A DNA stretch of 10,057 nucleotides from Tatlockia sp. (lineage in GTDB: Bacteria > Cyanobacteriota > Cyanobacteriia > Cyanobacteriales > Chroococcidiopsidaceae), in contig JACCVJ010000324.1 in NCBI GenBank assembly GCA_013698215.1, positions 1 through 10,057 on the forward strand, written 5' to 3'. The notes beneath the pieces are model-generated. The model saw only the letters and a program-made list of their open reading frames with translations, had not been told where the DNA came from and did not search any database. How positions within the stretch are numbered: the first letter of the stretch is position 1; the number at the start of each line of letters is the position of its first letter. This document shows, piece after piece, positions 6,326 to 10,057 of this stretch. The translations under genes and the position numbers were made by a program.

Positions 6326-7663
6326 ATGACAATTGCCGAAATTGCAAATTATGCTCAGACAAGTGCCGAAAAGCTAGGTATAGACAAATTTGATATTTAC
6401 GGCTCCTCGGTGGATGAAACCAGCGTTCAAGTAGATACTGGAGAACCAAAGCAAGTTAAAGCCTCAAATCGTTCTAGTGTAATGGTCAGGGTTTGGAATA
6501 AGGACAATACAATGGGAGTGACCAGCACCACCAATGTAGACCCTAAAGGACTAGAATTAGCTTTAAAAACTGCTTACGAAGCCAGCTTTTTTGGAGTTAA
6601 AGACAACATTCCCGATTTTAGCCCCGAAGCAACTACGCCTCTTAGTAGCGAAACTCAAGAAACTGCTCCGCAAGTGCCTGTATCAGAACTGATTGAAACC
6701 CTAGTTAAAGCTGAGAGCGAACTATTATCGGCTCATAGTGCGATTTCTGGAGTACCTTATAATTCTCTTGCCCAACGAGATATTAATCGATTTTATCTCA
6801 ATAGTGCGGGGGCTGTTCGCAATGAAGCTCGTTCTTATACCTCCATTTATCTTTACACCAAAACCGAGCAAGAAGGCAAAAAAACTCGCAGTGCGGGAGC
6901 TTTTCGCATTAGTCGCAGTCTTCCTAAACTTGACATTCCTGCTTGCTTAAAAGAAGCTACAGAAAAAACAATTAGCCATTTAAACTACGAAAAAGTTAAA
7001 ACGGGCAAATATCAAGTAGTTTTCTCACCCGATGCTTTTTTGAGCTTAATAGGGGCATTTTCTAACCTTTTTAACGCTCAAAATATTCTCGACAAGCAAA
7101 GCCTTTCAACTCCCGAATCTTTAGGAAAGCAAATCGCCTCGCCTTTGCTTTCCTTTGCTGATGATGCTTTGCATCCTGATAATGTAGCGACAGAAACCTT
7201 TGATGGTGAAGGTACGCCCACACGAAGATTGCCAATAATTACTGATGGCGTGTTGAGCAACTTTATGCACAGCGCGGGTACAGCCAAACGCCTAAACGTT
7301 CAACCTACCGGACACGCTAATATCGGCGCAAAGGTATCGGTTAGTCCTCACTTTTACCACGTTTTTTCCGCCGCGACGCAAGGGCAAGAATATAGCTTAG
7401 ATAGCGCCGAAAACGTCATATTTATCGACAACTTGCAAGCCCTTCATGCGGGAGTAAAAGCCCTACAAGGCTCTTTCTCTTTGCCTTTTGACGGCTGGAT
7501 TGTAAATAACGGCAAGCTAACGAGTATTGAATCGGCAACAGTAGCTGGAGATATTTTAGAACTGTTCCAATCGATTATTTATATTGAAAAGGAAGCAGAG
7601 CTAACTCCTGGCGGCGTTTGTCCTAGAGTTTGGGTTGATAATCTATCAATTACCGGAGAATAA
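6326..7663 (+). CDS. tldE: TldE/PmbA-type subunit of the TldD/TldE peptidase
   Basis: This is a cytoplasmic protein of the TldD/PmbA family. In characterised bacteria TldD and TldE form a heterodimeric metalloprotease that trims modified or unfolded peptides; TldD carries the zinc site and TldE does not. The 445-residue length fits TldE. The N-terminal domain (about 1-190) includes a typical VKASNRSSVMVRVW segment. The C-terminal barrel-like domain (about 225-445) holds the family stretch FDGEGTPTRRLPIITDGVL (292-310) and a Gly-rich end LTPGGVCPRVWVDNLSITG. No HExxxH zinc motif is present, which points to TldE rather than TldD. AAGGA lies about 7 nt before the ATG. The catalytic TldD partner is not in the window. 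The gene follows tRNA-Ala by 95 bp with no visible terminator between them. Confidence 0.88.
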   Translation: MTIAEIANYAQTSAEKLGIDKFDIYGSSVDETSVQVDTGEPKQVKASNRSSVMVRVWNKDNTMGVTSTTNVDPKGLELALKTAYEASFFGVKDNIPDFSPEATTPLSSETQETAPQVPVSELIETLVKAESELLSAHSAISGVPYNSLAQRDINRFYLNSAGAVRNEARSYTSIYLYTKTEQEGKKTRSAGAFRISRSLPKLDIPACLKEATEKTISHLNYEKVKTGKYQVVFSPDAFLSLIGAFSNLFNAQNILDKQSLSTPESLGKQIASPLLSFADDALHPDNVATETFDGEGTPTRRLPIITDGVLSNFMHSAGTAKRLNVQPTGHANIGAKVSVSPHFYHVFSAATQGQEYSLDSAENVIFIDNLQALHAGVKALQGSFSLPFDGWIVNNGKLTSIESATVAGDILELFQSIIYIEKEAELTPGGVCPRVWVDNLSITGE

Positions 7664-7679
7664 TTATAAAACAAATGCA

Positions 7680-7704
7680 AGAGACGTTGCAATGCAACGT
7701 CTCT
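7680..7704. repeat. 25-nt palindrome between convergent genes
   Basis: Two 12-nt arms (7680-7691, beginning AGAGACGTTGCA, and 7693-7704) are exact reverse complements around a single central A at 7692. It lies 16 bp after the tldE stop and 8 bp before the end of the convergent transporter gene. The AGAGACGTTGC/GCAACGTCTCT arm resembles a palindrome I recall as dispersed in many cyanobacterial genomes. No T-run follows directly on either strand, so it is not a textbook terminator, but it would form a very stable hairpin in RNA from either side and protect or define both 3' ends. Confidence 0.75.
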
Positions 7705-7712
7705 ACACTACC

Positions 7713-8789
7713 TTAATGTTCAGTTGGGGAAGCCGCTAACTGGTTTGTAGGGCTATTATCCGCGAAAGATTGCCAGTTATCTAAAACGTCTTTCAAACAA
7801 CTAGCTATGGGGACAGCAATTAGTAATCCTAGTAATCCCGCCACTTTTGTTCCTACAGCCAAAGCCGCGACAATTCCCACCGGACTTAAACCTGTAAAAC
7901 TTCCCAGTAGCCGAGGCGCGATCGCTTGATCAATAGTTTGATCGACGATTACCGCTACCACTATAGTTTTTACTCCGAGCCAAAAGTCATGAGAAGCTAC
8001 CAGCAGGCTAACTAAGCTAAAACCCAACACATCGCCAAAGGGAATTAAAGTTAGTACGGCGATCGCTAATCCAAAAACTAACCCAAAGGGAACTTTTAAG
8101 ATCAAAAACGTTGAAGTCATTGCTACCCCAACTAAACACGCTAAAGCTATTTGGGCGACAAAGTAGTTTTGAAAGTTTTGCTGGAGAGATTGTTGGATAG
8201 CGATCGCAACTTGCGGCGGCAACCACTTGAATAAGTATGCCCAAATCCTTTCTCCGTCTAATAATAGGTAAAAAGCCAAAACTATAGTTAGCACCACCTC
8301 AGAAACGCTATCAACTGCCCCAAGTGCCAAACTTACAAAGTTTTCTGCCACTGATTGCAGTTCCTCCGGCAAGCGATCGGTTAGTTGAGTTGCTAGTTGA
8401 TTAAAATTGATTGGTAAATTCCGCGCTGCTGCCCAATTGTTAAGACTTTTTAGTTCTTGAGTCCCCGACTCAATCCATTTCGGTAATAGTAGCAAGCTTT
8501 CGTTAAATTGCTCTAAAAAAATTGGGATTAAAGTAATACTCAGAGCAATCAAAAAGGCTACACTAACTAGAAAAACTAATACAACGGCATAAGTACGTTT
8601 AATCTCCCGTTGCTCAAGAAACTGCACGGGATAGTTTAATACAAACGCCAGCACCGCCGCCAAGACAAAAATAGTCACCAGTGGTTGAAAGTATTGAATA
8701 ACTTGCAGCAAAAGCCAACCATTAAACACAATTATAGGCAAAGGCAAGCCCAGTTTTAACCACCGATCGACTTTAGGAGAAACTGTCAT
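7713..8789 (-). CDS. AI-2E/PerM-family membrane transporter
   Basis: This is an integral membrane protein of the AI-2E exporter-like (formerly UPF0118/PerM) family. Substrates in the family vary and are mostly unproven, so none is assigned. The 358-residue length is normal. Hydrophobic segments lie at about 15-33, 34-53, 66-92, 152-178, 208-232, 233-262, 270-290 and 303-332. The long polar stretch between about 93 and 150 is the typical loop after the third helix. Family features include the FYLLLDGERIW segment (173-183), the P-rich LKVPFGLVFG turn (231-240), the LIPFGDVLG stretch (248-256) and DQAIAPRLLG (287-296). No clear Shine-Dalgarno precedes the ATG. The leader carries an 8-bp hairpin. 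The gene is monocistronic on the minus strand and converges on tldE. Confidence 0.88.
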   Translation of the reverse strand: MTVSPKVDRWLKLGLPLPIIVFNGWLLLQVIQYFQPLVTIFVLAAVLAFVLNYPVQFLEQREIKRTYAVVLVFLVSVAFLIALSITLIPIFLEQFNESLLLLPKWIESGTQELKSLNNWAAARNLPINFNQLATQLTDRLPEELQSVAENFVSLALGAVDSVSEVVLTIVLAFYLLLDGERIWAYLFKWLPPQVAIAIQQSLQQNFQNYFVAQIALACLVGVAMTSTFLILKVPFGLVFGLAIAVLTLIPFGDVLGFSLVSLLVASHDFWLGVKTIVVAVIVDQTIDQAIAPRLLGSFTGLSPVGIVAALAVGTKVAGLLGLLIAVPIASCLKDVLDNWQSFADNSPTNQLAASPTEH

Positions 8790-8822
8790 TTATATTCGTA
8801 ATCGCATCTATATCACCCTATC

Positions 8823-8841
8823 TCGTTTAGCTGCTAAACGA
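8823..8841. repeat. Perfect inverted repeat in the transporter leader
   Basis: TCGTTTAG (8823-8830) and CTAAACGA (8834-8841) are exact reverse complements around a 3-nt loop, centred about 43 bp upstream of the transporter ATG. It could be an operator for a dimeric regulator or an mRNA leader hairpin. There is no T-run beside it, so a terminator is unlikely. Confidence 0.55.
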
Positions 8842-8883
8842 TAATTTCTAATTGCAAATTATTTTTACACTTGTACTATGTTG

Positions 8884-9070
8884 TTAGAGATTGGCAAAAA
8901 TTTCGTCGTAAATGTCATTTTCACTACTTAACCAACTTTGATAAGCATGAGAGATTTCGCTAGAAATAATATGGCTATGGTTATTTATTATTGACTAAGC
9001 CAAAGGTAATAAAATTGCTAACTGCTGGCATTTGCTCAACTAAATTGAGCATTTTTTCTCGAATATTCAT
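8884..9070 (-). pseudogene. Probable frameshifted remnant of a small protein gene
   Basis: On the minus strand an ATG at 9070 opens a 29-codon frame that begins MNIREKMLNLVEQMPAV and stops at 8981-8983. The frame shifted by +1 is open from 8994 to a stop at 8884-8886 and encodes 36 residues, including SSEISHAYQSWLSSENDIYD and an EIFANL end. The second piece lacks a start but has the composition of a genuine C-terminus. The N-terminal piece resembles the opening of small cyanobacterial antitoxin-like proteins. Joined through one frameshift, the two give a protein of about 60 residues. I infer a decayed small gene, perhaps half of a former toxin-antitoxin pair; no toxin is next to it. Both pieces are short, so chance cannot be excluded. 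Confidence 0.4.
9033..9057 (+). terminator. Plus-strand terminator-shaped hairpin with no obvious upstream gene
   Basis: TGCTCAA (9033-9039) pairs with TTGAGCA (9045-9051) around a 5-nt loop, followed by six T residues (9052-9057). The shape is good for an intrinsic terminator, but no plus-strand gene lies upstream within this gap. It may end a small RNA, stop antisense transcription, or be chance within the decayed gene. Confidence 0.45.
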
Positions 9071-9108
9071 TGTCTTTGTCACTTTAGAGAAAATTACTCA
9101 CTTCTGGT

Positions 9109-9128
9109 TAAAAAGCCATTAAAGGCTT
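9109..9128 (-). terminator. Intrinsic terminator of the S1 gene
   Basis: Read on the minus strand, AAGCC (9128-9124) pairs with GGCTT (9117-9113) around a 6-nt loop, with a run of five T residues overlapping and following the stem. It begins 13 bp after the S1 stop codon. The stem is short but well placed. Confidence 0.6.
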
Positions 9129-9141
9129 GACCTCAAACAAC

Positions 9142-10044
9142 CTATTCTTCTACAGTCTTATTAGCCTTACTTGCACGTTCTTCTGCATTTGCCATTACTT
9201 CAGCCATGTTTTCTACCATCTCCCCAGGGTACTTTTCTAACACTTTGGTAGATAAAGAAATTCGTCCTTTGGCTTCGTCTAAATCGATAATTACCGCCTT
9301 AAGTATTTGTCCTGGTTGAAACAATGGTGACAAAGACTCAATGAATTTTTGGCTAATTTGTTTAATGTGCAGCAAACCGCTTACACCTTCTAAATCGACA
9401 AACATTCCAAAAGGCTTAATTCCCGTAATTTTTCCTTCTACCAATTGACCAATCTCTAATTGGCTAAAACTAGCCGAACGAGTTGCCAAACGATTAGAAA
9501 GTACCAGTTTATTGTTGCTCAAATCGACTTCTAAAAAACTAGCACTTAAAGTTTGACCTTTTAAGCTGTCTAAATTCTCTCGTTCTATAAGGTGCGATCG
9601 CGGAATAAAGCCCCGTACTCCCTGCACATCTACCGTTACGCCGCCCTTATTTACCCCCGTTACTCGCACTTGCATAGTTTGGCTATTTTCTTGCATCTCT
9701 GCAAGACGTTTCCAAATTTGCTGAACTTCTAACTGGCGGCGAGAAACGGTAACTTGACCGTCTGCGTCTTGCTCTTTAATAATTACAAACTCTAATTCTT
9801 CTTGCAACGGCAACATTTCGCTTAAATCTGTTACCGGACGCAAAGAAACTTCTTCGCTAGGAATAAAAGCCGCCGATTTGCCGCCAATATCTACATAAGC
9901 GCCATTATTTTCATACTGAAACACTTTGCCCTTAATAGTTTGCCCATTTTGAAACTGAAAATCTTGTTGTTCGAGGGCTTTGGCAAAATCATCCATTGAA
10001 AAGGCTGATTCGGTGGCGGGAGTAGATTTTGATTTAGAGTTCAT
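9142..10044 (-). CDS. rps1B: Ribosomal protein S1 paralogue with three S1 domains
   Basis: This is an RNA-binding protein of the ribosomal S1 family, expected to help the small subunit bind mRNA or to bind RNA on its own. Three S1 (OB-fold) domains are visible, at about residues 33-104, 119-184 and 198-267. The third is the most canonical, with GKITGIKPFGMFVDLEGVSGLLH and a closing GRISLSTK. The 300-residue, three-domain build is the cyanobacterial/plastid form, not the six-domain enterobacterial one. Cyanobacteria often have two such genes. The divergent first domain and short acidic tail suggest the shorter paralogue (Rps1B/Nbp1 type), an inference from memory of the family. The ATG at 10044 gives a sensible N-terminus. 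The frame is open to the window edge, but no other ATG, GTG or TTG start is in view. Confidence 0.85.
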   Translation of the reverse strand: MNSKSKSTPATESAFSMDDFAKALEQQDFQFQNGQTIKGKVFQYENNGAYVDIGGKSAAFIPSEEVSLRPVTDLSEMLPLQEELEFVIIKEQDADGQVTVSRRQLEVQQIWKRLAEMQENSQTMQVRVTGVNKGGVTVDVQGVRGFIPRSHLIERENLDSLKGQTLSASFLEVDLSNNKLVLSNRLATRSASFSQLEIGQLVEGKITGIKPFGMFVDLEGVSGLLHIKQISQKFIESLSPLFQPGQILKAVIIDLDEAKGRISLSTKVLEKYPGEMVENMAEVMANAEERASKANKTVEE

Positions 10045-10057
10045 AACATTAGCTCGT

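Larger units (their letters stand above)
8790..9141. other. 352-bp gap without an intact gene
   Basis: This AT-rich stretch separates two minus-strand genes. It holds, from left to right, an 8-bp hairpin in the transporter leader, a probable frameshifted remnant of a small minus-strand gene, a plus-strand terminator-shaped hairpin inside that remnant, and the terminator of the S1 gene. No intact gene, tRNA or insertion sequence is seen. Confidence 0.7.

Noticed and set aside
6738..6950. 70-codon plus-strand hydrophobic frame within tldE
   Set aside because: It is a frame-shifted reading of tldE; the hydrophobicity is a by-product of the tldE codons.
7078..7287. 69-codon minus-strand frame antisense to tldE
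   Set aside because: It lies opposite a conserved part of tldE, with no promoter or ribosome site of its own.
8017..8244. 75-codon minus-strand frame within the transporter gene
   Set aside because: It is nested in the AI-2E family coding region in another frame, with no recognisable domain.

Overview
The window comes from a cyanobacterial chromosome. The evidence is the gene content: an F1 beta-epsilon pair standing apart from the other ATP synthase genes, as in cyanobacteria and plastids; a PSRP-3/Ycf65 ribosomal protein; and a cyanobacterial-type RuvB with a long polar N-terminal tail. The HIP1 octamer GCGATCGC also occurs 15 times in 10 kb, where chance would give well under one. Codon usage and base composition look uniform, with no transposase, integrase, phage gene or CRISPR array. 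The species cannot be read from the sequence. This is essentially a housekeeping region, and I do not see an undescribed multi-gene system in it.

Layout from left to right. (1) Positions 1-1715, plus strand: the F1 ATP synthase beta subunit (5' end cut off by the window) and then epsilon, separated by 72 bp holding a terminator-like hairpin. (2) Positions 1716-1914: a convergent gap with three stacked hairpins. (3) Positions 1904-3081: ycf65 (minus) and a HAD-family phosphatase (plus) diverge from a 98-bp gap; both must start at TTG. (4) Positions 3073-4967, minus strand: ruvB, then a secreted TPR protein joined to it by an ATGA stop/start overlap. The TPR gene overlaps the convergent HAD gene by 9 bp. 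(5) Positions 5053-6230, plus strand: hisF, a small two-helix membrane protein of unknown function, and tRNA-Ala(GGC) with an excellent sigma-70 type promoter. (6) Positions 6326-7663, plus strand: a TldE/PmbA-type protein. (7) Positions 7664-7712: a near-perfect 25-nt palindrome between convergent genes. (8) Positions 7713-8789, minus strand: an AI-2E/PerM-family membrane protein. (9) Positions 8790-9141: a 352-bp gap with what looks like a frameshifted remnant of a small gene plus several hairpins. (10) Positions 9142-10044, minus strand: a short three-domain ribosomal protein S1 paralogue.

The genes serve unrelated core tasks: ATP synthesis, translation (Ycf65, S1, tRNA-Ala), recombination (RuvB), histidine and purine-linked metabolism (HisF), and peptide processing (TldE). 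The most interesting material is between genes: the hairpin between the beta and epsilon genes, the boundary palindromes, and the decayed gene with a possible small RNA in the 8.8-9.1 kb gap.
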